17,276 nt of DNA from Thiobacillus sp. (lineage in GTDB: Bacteria; Pseudomonadota; Gammaproteobacteria; Burkholderiales; Thiobacillaceae), in the NCBI GenBank assembly GCA_020216925.1, contig JAIWOL010000039.1, positions 1-17,276 of the forward strand, written 5' to 3'. This document shows, one piece after another, positions 1-7,147 of the stretch; positions within the stretch are counted from its first letter, which is position 1, and the number at the start of each line of letters is the position of its first letter. The translations under genes were made by a program, and so were the position numbers. A model generated the notes under the pieces. That model searched no databases, was not told the DNA's origin, and worked only from the letters and a program-made list of their open reading frames with translations.

Positions 1-90
1 TGTGCTTCGTTTCCAACGATGGCCTCCTTGCGAACAAGGGGGGTCAATTCCTCGTGTCGCCAGGGGGTCAATTTACGGTGTCGCCTGACA
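1..90. mobile_element. Terminal end of an IS21-like insertion sequence
   Basis: Two similar units lie in direct orientation at 39-61 and 63-85. Each begins GGGGGTCAATT and ends GTGTCGCC, and they are offset by 24 bases. The outer one runs into CTGACA at 85-90, so on the minus strand the element would begin TGTCAGGCGACACCG. Multiple short repeats close to a terminus that starts with TG are characteristic of IS21-family elements. No transposase is visible, because the rest of the element lies outside the window to the left. The family assignment comes from recalled end structure, not from a match. The inferred boundary is at about base 90. Confidence 0.5.
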
Positions 91-360
91 CTGGGGCTCG
101 GTAGCGATCCCGATCTGACCATCTGCGCCATGCATTGAAGCCGCATCCCGCGTTCGGCCAGGGCGGCGAGCGCCGCACCGGATTGTGCTGCAGGCTGCAC
201 GACAGCCAGATTGGCAATCGGCATGGAGCGCCACCGCCAGCACTCGCGCCATCATGCGTTCGTCGGCTCCGGAAGGGTGCGGCGCGAGGATCAGCGCGTG
301 GTCGTCATAGACGTGACGAAGAAGCGCCAAGGGGAACGCCCGTATGGAAACGACAGACAC
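91..360 (-). pseudogene. Unidentified decayed coding remnant cut by the insertion element
   Basis: A minus-strand frame reads protein-like from about 360 to 215 (including VYDDHALILAPHPSGADERM). Its continuation looks out of frame: the protein-like reading then moves to a neighbouring frame that starts MPIANLAVVQPAAQSG and runs to the insertion-element end at 90. The only upstream start is a GTG at 358-360. It directly follows the T-run of the cold-shock terminator and has no ribosome binding site. This suggests a frameshifted gene remnant truncated at both ends, but I do not recognise the family. It could equally be non-coding DNA with chance open frames, which are common at this GC content. 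Apart from this and the terminator, I see nothing else between 91 and 404. Confidence 0.25.
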
Positions 361-389
361 AAAAAAACCCCGGCGAACCGGGGTTTTTT
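361..389 (-). terminator. Intrinsic terminator of the cold-shock gene
   Basis: The stem is CCCCGG at 368-373 and CCGGGG at 378-383, flanked by an A-run at 361-367 and a T-run at 384-389. Read on the minus strand, it forms a six-pair GC stem closed by a UUCG tetraloop and followed by seven U residues. It lies 15 bases past the csp stop codon. The flanking A and T runs could also let it work on the plus strand, but the stable UUCG loop exists only in the minus-strand transcript. Confidence 0.9.
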
Positions 390-404
390 GTCAGGCCGGG
401 GCGA

Positions 405-611
405 TTATTCCACGGGCTGAATGTTCGATGCCTGTTTGCCCTTGGGGCCGGTCGTCACTTCGAAGCTGACGCGCTGGTTTTCCTTCAGGGATTTGAAGCC
501 TTTGGCGTTGATCGCGGAGAAATGCGCGAACAGATCCTCGCCGCCATTGTCCGGGGTAATGAAGCCAAAACCCTTCGCATCGTTGAACCACTTAACGGTA
601 CCCATTTCCAT
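405..611 (-). CDS. csp: Cold-shock domain protein (CspA family)
   Basis: This encodes a 68-residue single cold-shock domain, the usual size for CspA-type proteins. Such proteins bind single-stranded RNA or DNA in the cytoplasm and act as RNA chaperones. The N-terminus [10 protein letters not shown], the RNP1 motif KGFGFI (residues 13-18) and the RNP2-like motif DLFAHFS (26-32) are all present, so the nucleic-acid-binding aromatic surface looks intact. The start at 611 is preferred over the second ATG two codons later because AGGA sits 6 bases upstream of the first. The gene is monocistronic by appearance: a 164-base leader separates it from the upstream protease gene, and a strong terminator follows. 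Whether it is cold-inducible or constitutive cannot be told from the protein. Confidence 0.96.
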   Translation of the reverse strand: MEMGTVKWFNDAKGFGFITPDNGGEDLFAHFSAINAKGFKSLKENQRVSFEVTTGPKGKQASNIQPVE

Positions 612-775
612 CTTTTTTCCTATCCATACAAATAAACATGTCGTGGCTTGCGCCTGTCGATCGACTCAAGGAAAAAGCCTTACCAAAGGTACCGCGTTTT
701 GATGCTTGAACCAACAGACAGCCGCATTGATAACACAGCTATCCGGTATCACCAAGGATTTTTTCCAATCTCGCT
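612..775 (-). promoter_or_regulatory. Long leader and spacer upstream of csp
   Basis: This 164-base gene-free stretch lies between the protease stop and the csp start. It must hold the csp promoter and possibly a structured 5' UTR, as in E. coli cspA. A ten-base palindrome GTCGATCGAC is at 656-665. On the minus strand a weak CCTT-tggt-AAGG hairpin followed by CTTTTT near 675-692 could terminate the protease transcript. I find no convincing -35/-10 pair. Confidence 0.3.
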
Positions 776-1324
776 TCATCCCCCCGCCGCGCGCAACTCC
801 AGGGTATCGCCTCGCTGGGTGAATTCCAGGTGCTTCAGCACACTCATTCCGAGCAGGATTCGGTTGTCCTGCATGCCCGGATTGAGGCTTGCCGGCACGT
901 CGTTGACGACAAACGGGCCGAAGGCCAGCCGGGCGATCCGGGTAGCCCGGGTTGTCACAGTGCCGTTGGCAGTGATCGAGTTCTGGTACGCGCCAGCCTT
1001 CAGGCCCAGTTCATCCGCCAGTCGGGCCGGCACCGACACCAGCGTGGCCCCTGTGTCGAGCAGAAAGGTGACGGGACGGCCATTGATCTCGCCCGGAAAA
1101 ATGTAATGACCGTGCGCGCCGCGCTTGAGCACCAGCACCTCCCCCGGCGCGACGGCCAGATGCCGGTTGGGGTTGTCGCGCGCGTCGATCGCCTGACCGA
1201 ATACCAGCCACAGCCCGCCCAGCAGCAACAGGCTGGCCACCAGCCCCATGCCACGTCCCAGGCTGCGATGCGGGTTGCGGTCAGTCGCTGAATCGGGTTC
1301 GGTCATGGCGGCAGGCGAAAGCAT
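776..1324 (-). CDS. Membrane-anchored retropepsin-like aspartic protease
   Basis: The 182-residue protein has a short cytoplasmic N-terminus, one transmembrane helix at about residues 27-46 and a periplasmic retropepsin-like domain. The catalytic signature is LLDTGAT with Asp90. A second family-typical motif, ILLGM followed by LKHLEF, lies at about 156-168. This is the single-domain bacterial clan AA protease family (TIGR02281 type), in which a homodimer would build one active site from two DTG motifs. Substrates of these proteins are largely unknown. The start is uncertain: neither the ATG at 1324 nor an in-frame ATG six codons later has a clear Shine-Dalgarno sequence. The csp gene lies downstream on the same strand after a 164-base gap, so co-transcription is doubtful. 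Confidence 0.88.
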   Translation of the reverse strand: MLSPAAMTEPDSATDRNPHRSLGRGMGLVASLLLLGGLWLVFGQAIDARDNPNRHLAVAPGEVLVLKRGAHGHYIFPGEINGRPVTFLLDTGATLVSVPARLADELGLKAGAYQNSITANGTVTTRATRIARLAFGPFVVNDVPASLNPGMQDNRILLGMSVLKHLEFTQRGDTLELRAAGG

Positions 1325-1612
1325 GAAAGAGCCGCTTCGAATCGCGGCGGATCATGGCTGACTATATTCACAGGCATGAGATTCTGAAAGGGGGCCCCGA
1401 GTTGCGCGTCCCGATGACCGGTCCCGCACAGCCTTCGACCCTGCTGTGACGGCTTGTCCTGCAGCTGGTGCCGTGTCCTGCCGGCACGCGTTTCCGGCCG
1501 GCATTTCCGAACGGGCAGCAGATCGTGGCTGCCGCCTGGCGGCATCTCGACAAGCACGCGGCCGCCCTGCCGGTGCTGTCCGGCAAGCCTGCGCCGGCCG
1601 ACGAAGCGCCGG
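1325..1612. other. Gap with no firm gene; possible small plus-strand ORF with one TGA
   Basis: No gene is firmly supported here. On the plus strand an ATG at 1354 opens a frame of 31 codons (MADYIHRHEILKGGP...) closed by TGA at 1447-1449. The same frame then stays open for about 64 more codons to a TGA at 1642-1644, overlapping the end of the ybaK-like gene on the opposite strand. The second half has about 77% G or C at third positions, as in real genes here, but long open frames are cheap at this GC content. The only hint of a ribosome binding site is GGCGGA close to the ATG. I do not recognise the product. Confidence 0.25.
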
Positions 1613-2098
1613 TCAGCCGTGATGCAGCATGCGCGGCTGACTGAAGTGACAATGCGGCGCGTCGCCGAACAGCTCGCGCAGATAGCGGGTCTCGACATGC
1701 AGCAGGCGCTCGTGGTCGCCGGCTTCGAGATAAAGATCGGGCTGTTCCATCAGGTCGTCGTCCCACACCATTTCCACCCCCCAGGCATTGGGCAGGCCAG
1801 GCACCACGCCGGGGGTGCATTCGCCAAACAGGCTGGAAATGCTGGATTCGCTGGCAAGACTGAATTCCAGCCCGTGATCCAGCCCCAGTTTGCCCAGGTG
1901 GATTTCCCGGTCGGCAGGAATCATCGCCACCATCTGGCACTCGCGGCCGTCCAGCAGCACGCCCTTGGCGATGCGGTTGAGCGGCACACCGGCCATGCGG
2001 GCGGTTTCCGCGCTGGTCTGGCTGTGCGGATGCGCAATCAGGTCGAAGGGAATGCGATGCTCGTCGAGAAACCGTTCCATGCGGTGTAGCGCTTTCAT
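1613..2098 (-). CDS. YbaK/EbsC-type aminoacyl-tRNA deacylase
   Basis: The 161-residue protein matches the YbaK/ProX editing-domain family, whose members hydrolyse mischarged aminoacyl-tRNAs in trans. Family features are the N-terminal helix region (MKALHRMERFLDEHRIPFD), the conserved lysine in RIAKGVLLDG and a later GVVPGLPNAWG turn that shapes the substrate pocket. The start at 2098 is chosen over an ATG seven codons upstream because AGGAG lies 6 bases before it. The C-terminal extension after about residue 120 is longer than in E. coli YbaK and resembles a subgroup found in betaproteobacteria. Which tRNA it edits cannot be read from the sequence. A candidate -10 box lies about 33 bases upstream of the start. 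Confidence 0.88.
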   Translation of the reverse strand: MKALHRMERFLDEHRIPFDLIAHPHSQTSAETARMAGVPLNRIAKGVLLDGRECQMVAMIPADREIHLGKLGLDHGLEFSLASESSISSLFGECTPGVVPGLPNAWGVEMVWDDDLMEQPDLYLEAGDHERLLHVETRYLRELFGDAPHCHFSQPRMLHHG

Positions 2099-2130
2099 GT
2101 TCGTCTCCTGAACAGGCATGATCGGATCTC

Positions 2131-2136
2131 ACTATA
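2131..2136 (-). promoter_or_regulatory. Candidate -10 box for the ybaK-like gene
   Basis: TATAGT is read on the minus strand, which would place the transcript start about 25 bases upstream of the ATG at 2098. No good -35 element is seen at 16-18 bases, so this rests on the hexamer and its position. The nine bases CTATAGTGA recur at the divergent promoter at 2262-2270. Confidence 0.35.
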
Positions 2137-2262
2137 GACCACCCGCGCAGCGCGACAGCTCCTGCAACCGAGCCCGTCTATTGCCACAGCACGCCATGCA
2201 GCCCGCCGCGCCGCAAGGATCGACAAGCGGACGCGACCGTATCGAACCGCCCCGCTGCAGGC

Positions 2263-2268
2263 TATAGT
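2263..2268 (+). promoter_or_regulatory. Candidate -10 box for the small cysteine-rich protein gene
   Basis: TATAGT lies 29 bases before the ATG at 2298, giving a leader of about 23 bases. The hexamer 17 bases upstream (TATCGA) is a poor -35 element. The surrounding CTATAGTGA is identical to that of the divergent promoter at 2131-2136. Confidence 0.35.
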
Positions 2269-2297
2269 GATGCCATCAGCGTCATCCGGAGTTCGTC

Positions 2298-2573
2298 ATG
2301 CGTCTGTCTCTGTCTCTCGCCCTCGCCGCCCTGCTGCTCGCCCCCCTGCCGGCTCTCGCCGCCGACAAGCCAGCCGGTTTCGATCTGCGCAGCCCCGCCC
2401 CCGCTGTCTGCGCCGCCAACGCGAAATCGGCGCTGCACGTCGCCCAGCTCGCCTGCTGCAAGAAGAACAAAGGCGTCTGCGGCTGCCGCGCCGGCAAGAT
2501 CGTATGCTGCGACAATACCGCCAGTAACGAGCCGGGGTGCGCGTGTCATGGGGACGAAGCCATCGTGGAGTAG
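2298..2573 (+). CDS. Small exported cysteine-rich protein of unknown function
   Basis: The 91-residue protein has a classic Sec signal peptide (hydrophobic residues 3-20, cleavage likely after ALA at 19-21), so the mature part of about 70 residues is periplasmic or secreted. It carries nine cysteines at 38, 53, 54, 61, 63, 70, 71, 81 and 83, arranged as CC, CGC, CC and CACH. The central GVCGCRAGKIVCCDNT echoes a motif (GVxxCxGGxxxCxDGT) that I recall from short uncharacterised proteobacterial exported proteins. GGAG lies 8 bases before the ATG. The cysteines could form disulfides or bind metal; nothing decides between these. It stands alone, divergent from the ybaK-like gene and convergent with the cyclase gene. 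Confidence 0.85.
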   Translation: MRLSLSLALAALLLAPLPALAADKPAGFDLRSPAPAVCAANAKSALHVAQLACCKKNKGVCGCRAGKIVCCDNTASNEPGCACHGDEAIVE

Positions 2574-2619
2574 GCCCGCCGATTCAACCCGGAGACTGCG
2601 CTCACGCCATCATGGGCCT

Positions 2620-2641
2620 GGCAAGATCGGGGGGGCTTGCC
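2620..2641 (+). terminator. Weak hairpin between convergent genes
   Basis: GGCAAG at 2620-2625 pairs with CTTGCC at 2636-2641 around a ten-base G-rich loop. It sits between the stop of the cysteine-rich protein gene and the stop of the convergent cyclase gene. There is no proper T-run, so a terminator role is only a suggestion. Confidence 0.25.
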
Positions 2642-2642
2642 T

Positions 2643-4367
2643 TCATTTCCCGCTCGCCACCCAAACCCCATCCCACCCCGCCGGCGGCGGCGAGCAGCGG
2701 AATGCGGCAATCCGTTCCAGCATGACCTGCGCGGGACGGTCGCCGGGCATGGCCGACAGGCATGACCTGAACGCCGCTTCCGCTGCATCCCAGTCCTGTG
2801 CGCGGTAGCGCGCGAGTCCGGCTTCGTAAGCCTGTACCGCGCGGTGCGTGCCGATGCCGAGTTCAGCGGCGAGGCCGACCAGTTCGTGCACCCTCACCGG
2901 CTCCAGTTTGCCGGCGACGCGCAGGCTGTCGAGCTCGCGGAAAGCCAGGCTGTCGCCCGCCAGCTGCCGCGTGGCGTCGCTGGCGAGGATGCGGGTGCCG
3001 TAGAACTTGTTGGCCTGTTCCAGTCGTGAGGCCAGATTCACGGTATCGCCGATGACGGTGTAGCCGCGCGAGGTCTCCGACCCGATGTTGCCGACGGTGA
3101 CCTCGCCGCTGGCCAGCCCCATGCGGACGTTGACCACCGGCAAGTCATGGGCGACACCGAAGAGTTCGGGCAGCGCGGCCCGGAAAGCGTCGAGCCGCGC
3201 CAGCTGGTCGAGCGCGGCAAGACAGGCAAGCCGCGCATGGTCGGCCGGCTCGACGAAAGGCGGCCCCCAGAAGGCCATGACGGCGTCGCCGATGTACTTG
3301 TCGACGATGCCCTGGCGTTCGCGCACGCCTTCGGACATGAGCGCAAAATAGCGGTTGAGAAAGCGCACGACCAGGTCCGGCGTGAGCCCTTCGCACAAGC
3401 GCGTGAAGCCTTCGAGGTCGGAGAAGAACACGCTCATGGTCTGGCGTTCGCCCCGGTCGGCCGAGAGCCGTTTCTCGAGTACGCGCTGGACGATGCGCGG
3501 ATCGACATACTGGCCGAAGGTTTCGCGGATGTGTTCCTTCTCGCGCAGGCCATCGACCATGTGATTGAAGGAATGCGCCAGCGTGGCGAGTTCGTCGCGC
3601 GTTTTCACCTCGATTTCGACCTGGAGATCGCCCGCTTCCACGGCGCGGGTGCCGCCCAGCAGGCGCTTCACCGGATCGACCAGCGAGCGGGTGACGAAGG
3701 CGGCAAAGATGAGCCCGAGCAGGGTGGCGATGGCAGTGACGATCCAGTTGAGCGCCGTGGCGCGTTCCTCTTCCTTCTTGGCCTCGCTGGCGGTGTCCTG
3801 GGTGAGCTTGTTGAGCGTATCGATGGCCTTGCCGATTTCGACATCGACGGTGTTTTTCTCACGCAGAAGCACTTCGCGCACGATTTTTTCAGAACGCGAG
3901 GTGCCTTCCACGGCCTCGATCTGCAGCTGGCGGAATGCACGGTGAAAATTCTGTCGCGCGCTCTGGATCGCCGGAAGTTGCTTGCGCAGAACAGCCAGCG
4001 TGGCGCGGTCGAGTTCGAGATCTTGCTGCAGCCAGGCTTCATTGATCTGGCGCAGCGCGGAATCGATGATCTGGTCGGCGTTGATGCCGCGCATGTCGAA
4101 CTGGGTTGATTCCTGTTCCAGAAAAACCGGATCGGGCTTCGGGCTTTCCATCCCTGCCTTGATCCGCTCCATGTGCACCATCTGCTGCCGAATGAGGATT
4201 TCGACGCTGGCGACCTCCTGCTGCAACGGCAGATAATAGTCGGCCAGTGCACGCACCTGGTTGTTGAGATCGCGGAAATTCAGCGTCGATATCCAGGCAA
4301 CGGTTACCATCAACGCCAGCAAGGCGGCGGTGATGCTGAAAATTTTCAGGCTGATGGGAAGTCGCAC
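2643..4367 (-). CDS. Membrane HAMP-containing class III adenylate cyclase
   Basis: The 574-residue protein makes cyclic AMP from ATP at the inner membrane. Order of parts: TM helix at about 7-29, a largely helical periplasmic sensor region of about 175 residues, TM helix at 207-226, HAMP at about 227-280, and the cyclase domain at about 308-490. The C-terminal tail (505-555) resembles a TPR-like repeat. Catalytic residues look complete: metal-binding Asp317 (FSDLEG) and Asp361 (YIGDAVMAFWG), Lys357 and Asp441 (GDTVN) favouring adenine, Asn444 and Arg448 for transition-state support. The start is GTG at 4367, since no in-frame ATG lies upstream. It is 65 bases downstream of the phospholipase-like gene with no terminator between, so it is probably the last gene of an aroC-led operon. 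The input signal is unknown. Confidence 0.93.
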   Translation of the reverse strand: MRLPISLKIFSITAALLALMVTVAWISTLNFRDLNNQVRALADYYLPLQQEVASVEILIRQQMVHMERIKAGMESPKPDPVFLEQESTQFDMRGINADQIIDSALRQINEAWLQQDLELDRATLAVLRKQLPAIQSARQNFHRAFRQLQIEAVEGTSRSEKIVREVLLREKNTVDVEIGKAIDTLNKLTQDTASEAKKEEERATALNWIVTAIATLLGLIFAAFVTRSLVDPVKRLLGGTRAVEAGDLQVEIEVKTRDELATLAHSFNHMVDGLREKEHIRETFGQYVDPRIVQRVLEKRLSADRGERQTMSVFFSDLEGFTRLCEGLTPDLVVRFLNRYFALMSEGVRERQGIVDKYIGDAVMAFWGPPFVEPADHARLACLAALDQLARLDAFRAALPELFGVAHDLPVVNVRMGLASGEVTVGNIGSETSRGYTVIGDTVNLASRLEQANKFYGTRILASDATRQLAGDSLAFRELDSLRVAGKLEPVRVHELVGLAAELGIGTHRAVQAYEAGLARYRAQDWDAAEAAFRSCLSAMPGDRPAQVMLERIAAFRCSPPPAGWDGVWVASGK

Positions 4368-4432
4368 GATGTCATCCCGCGTATGCGTTGAGCGACAGCC
4401 TGCGCACCCGGCGGCATTCCGTCAAGCCCGCG

Positions 4433-5908
4433 CTACAGCAGCGGCTTCAGCGGCAGCAGCTGCCACAGCCGCACCTGGCCGCGCTTGGTCAGCGGCACGT
4501 ACTGGTCGGGCGTGTCGGACGCGCTCCAGCTATTTTCCGGCCGCATGTCGGTTTCCATGAGGGTTTGCAAATGCCGCGCAAAGCCTTCGTGGTGGACGAT
4601 CGCGCCGACCTCGGTGTTGAGATTTTCCGAACGCGGGTCGAAATTGAAAGTGCCGATGAAGGCAATTTTTCCATCGACCACCATGCTCTTGGCGTGCAGC
4701 GCGAACAGCGGCGGCGCGGCGGGCGGGTTGGCGCGCGACAGCAGCAGGGCGCGATTGGCCGGGTCGGGTTTGTATTCGCGGATGTCGAGTCCCATTTTCA
4801 GCAGTTCGCGCCGCTGCTTGCGGTAGCCGGAAAACGCCTGCAAGTTGTCGGTGGAGGCGAGCGAATTGGTGAGGATGCGCACCTTGACGCCGCGTGCGAG
4901 GGCCGTCTTGAACAGCGCCCGGGCCGGGTCCGACAACACCAGGTAAGGCGACTGGATGAGGATCGAATCCTTCGCGCCGGCCACCAGTTTCGCCAGCGCC
5001 GCGCCGCTCGCGCCGCCGCCCAGGCTCCAGCGCTTGGCGTTCTTGCCCGGCACATCGTGGATGAACTCGACCCGGCCCCAGGCCACCTCGCGGGCGAGGC
5101 GCGCGAACGCATCCGGCGTGGCGGCGATGGCGGCGCGCACCTCGGGCGCGAAGTTCTCCGGCTGCGCCGCGTAGGCGTGCAGTTCGCGATAGACCTGCTG
5201 CACCTCGGCGTCGCTGACCTTCACGCTCTTTTTCATCAGGCCCAGTCCGTCGAAGCGTTCCTCCACCGGCACGGCGAGCGGGCTGGCCCAGAAGGCGTCG
5301 AAGTTGGCGACCATGGTCTTCACCGCCCCGCCCAGCAGCAGCACGTCGCGGTCGCGAAAAGTGTAGTCGCGGTCGTAGTCGAAGTACTCGTCGGCCATGT
5401 TGCGCCCGCCGGTGATGCCGGCGCGGCCATCGACGATGAAGGTCTTGTCGTGCATGCGCTGGTTGACGCCGCGGAAATCCGTGACGATGTTGAGCACGCG
5501 CTTGTGCAGCGGCGTGCCAACCTTGTGCCTGGGGTTGTAGATGCGGATGTCGACCTTGGGATGTCTGGCCAGCGCCAGCAGGGTCTTGTCGGGCGCATCG
5601 ATCAGCAGGTCGTCGACCAGCACCCGCACCTCGACGCCGCGGTCAGCCGCGCGCAGCAGCGCCTCGGTGGCGAGGATGCCGACGTTGTCGCTGCTCCAGA
5701 TGAAATACTGCACCTCGATGCTGTGGCGCGCATGGTCGGTCAGCCAGGCGCGCGCGCGCAGGGCCGATTCGCCGGTATCGAGGATGTAGGCGCCGGTCAG
5801 CCCCGGATGGGCGTCGATCTCGGCATCGACGAAAGCCATGCCGGTCGGCGCGGCGGCGGCGCCGAAGCTCGCCAGGCAATACAGTGCACAGAGCAGGCGC
5901 CGCAACAA
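4433..5908 (-). CDS. Exported phospholipase D / cardiolipin synthase-like protein
   Basis: The 491-residue protein has two complete HKD motifs: His153/Lys155/Asp160 (MHDKTFIVDG, followed by GGRN) and His405/Lys407/Asp412 (LHAKSMVVDG, followed by GTFNFDPRS). This is the phospholipase D fold used by ClsC-type cardiolipin synthases and related phosphatidyltransferases. An N-terminal hydrophobic stretch ending AAAA at 17-20 looks like a signal peptide, pointing to the periplasm or outer face of the inner membrane. The start appears to be TTG at 5908, with AGGT 8 bases upstream. The ATG overlapping the aroC stop is out of frame. Only 4 bases separate it from the aroC stop, so the two are likely translationally coupled. 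Cardiolipin synthesis fits the family, but nuclease-type activity is not excluded. Confidence 0.9.
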   Translation of the reverse strand: MLRRLLCALYCLASFGAAAAPTGMAFVDAEIDAHPGLTGAYILDTGESALRARAWLTDHARHSIEVQYFIWSSDNVGILATEALLRAADRGVEVRVLVDDLLIDAPDKTLLALARHPKVDIRIYNPRHKVGTPLHKRVLNIVTDFRGVNQRMHDKTFIVDGRAGITGGRNMADEYFDYDRDYTFRDRDVLLLGGAVKTMVANFDAFWASPLAVPVEERFDGLGLMKKSVKVSDAEVQQVYRELHAYAAQPENFAPEVRAAIAATPDAFARLAREVAWGRVEFIHDVPGKNAKRWSLGGGASGAALAKLVAGAKDSILIQSPYLVLSDPARALFKTALARGVKVRILTNSLASTDNLQAFSGYRKQRRELLKMGLDIREYKPDPANRALLLSRANPPAAPPLFALHAKSMVVDGKIAFIGTFNFDPRSENLNTEVGAIVHHEGFARHLQTLMETDMRPENSWSASDTPDQYVPLTKRGQVRLWQLLPLKPLL

Positions 5909-5912
5909 GGCA

Positions 5913-7010
5913 TCAGACCTGGCCGGGCACCACCGGCGTCGCGCGCGCCACGTCGCCGCATTGCGCGCGATGCCGCAGCGCGTGATCCATCACGACGATG
6001 GCCATCAGCGCTTCCAGAATGGGGGTGGCGCGGATGCCGACGCAGGGATCGTGGCGGCCGTGGGTAACGACTTCGATGGGCCGGCCGGCGCTGTCGATGG
6101 AGCGGCCCGGCAGGCGAATGCTGGAGGTGGGCTTGATCGCCACATGGCAGACCAGGTCCTGCCCGCTGGAGATGCCCCCCAGCACGCCGCCGGCGTGGTT
6201 GGAGAGAAAGCCCTCGGGGGTGATCTCGTCGCGGTGTTCGGTGCCCTTCTGTTTCGCCGCCGCCATGCCGTCGCCGATCTCCACGCCCTTCACGGCATTC
6301 AATCCCATCAGCGCATGCGCCAGGTCGGCGTCGAGCTTGTCGTAGAGCGGTTCGCCCAGCCCCACCGGCACGCGTTCGGCGACCACGGTGCAGCGCGCGC
6401 CGACCGAATCGCCGGATTTGCGCAACGCGTCCATGTAGGCTTCGAGTTCGGGCACGATGGCGGCGTTGGGCGAGAAGAAGGCGTTGTTGCCGGCTTCGTC
6501 CCAGGACACGAAGGGGATTTCGATCTCGCCCAGCGCGCTCATGCAGCCGCGGATGCGCACGCCATAGGTTTCGGCCAGCCATTTTTTCGCGATGGCGCCG
6601 GCGCCGACGATCGGCGCGGTTAATCTTGCCGACGACCGTCCGCCGCCGCGCGGATCGCGGAAGCCGTATTTCTGGGTATAGGTGTAATCGGCGTGGCCGG
6701 GGCGGAAGGTGTCGGCGATATTGCCGTAGTCCTTGCTGCGCGGGTCCTCGTTGCGGATCAAGAGCGCAATCGGCGTGCCGGTGGTCTTGCCCTGATACAG
6801 GCCGGAGAGAATCTCGGCGGTGTCCGATTCCTGGCGCTGCGTCACGTGGCGCGAGGTGCCCGGCTTGCGGCGGTCGAGATCGAGCTGCACGTCGGCGGCG
6901 TCGAGCGCCATCCCGGGCGGGCAGCCGTCGACCACGCAGCCGATGGCGGGACCATGCGATTCGCCGAACACGGTGACGCAGAAGAGTTTGCCGAGAGTGC
7001 TGCCTGACAT
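5913..7010 (-). CDS. aroC: Chorismate synthase
   Basis: The 365-residue enzyme converts 5-enolpyruvylshikimate-3-phosphate to chorismate, the last shikimate-pathway step, using reduced FMN. Family signatures include [18 protein letters not shown] near the N-terminus, the RPGHADYTY stretch, the arginine-rich [11 protein letters not shown] loop and the C-terminal THGRHDPC motif. Length is normal for bacterial AroC. The start is set at [10 protein letters not shown] (7010), because the upstream in-frame extension does not resemble the family, although the Shine-Dalgarno sequence is weak. It is the first gene of a minus-strand cluster with the phospholipase-like and cyclase genes. Transcription would begin in the 137-base divergent region shared with tal, where GTGCTAGACT near 7046-7055 resembles an extended -10 element without a clear -35. 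Confidence 0.98.
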   Translation of the reverse strand: MSGSTLGKLFCVTVFGESHGPAIGCVVDGCPPGMALDAADVQLDLDRRKPGTSRHVTQRQESDTAEILSGLYQGKTTGTPIALLIRNEDPRSKDYGNIADTFRPGHADYTYTQKYGFRDPRGGGRSSARLTAPIVGAGAIAKKWLAETYGVRIRGCMSALGEIEIPFVSWDEAGNNAFFSPNAAIVPELEAYMDALRKSGDSVGARCTVVAERVPVGLGEPLYDKLDADLAHALMGLNAVKGVEIGDGMAAAKQKGTEHRDEITPEGFLSNHAGGVLGGISSGQDLVCHVAIKPTSSIRLPGRSIDSAGRPIEVVTHGRHDPCVGIRATPILEALMAIVVMDHALRHRAQCGDVARATPVVPGQV

Positions 7011-7147
7011 GAACGAACCCGAAACAGAACCAGGAAATGGCCGAAAGTCTAGCACAGGCGCGGTTTTCGCCCCTGCGCCCCGGATTGGGGTGAACTCGTT
7101 GTCATGAAGCTGTTCTATCCTCCACTACTTGTTCACGAGGGCACGCC

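Noticed and set aside
4388..6067. A very long open frame on the plus strand opposite the phospholipase-like gene.
   Set aside because: It is antisense to a gene with complete HKD motifs, has low-complexity Arg/Gly/His-rich translation, and is typical of GC-rich antisense frames.
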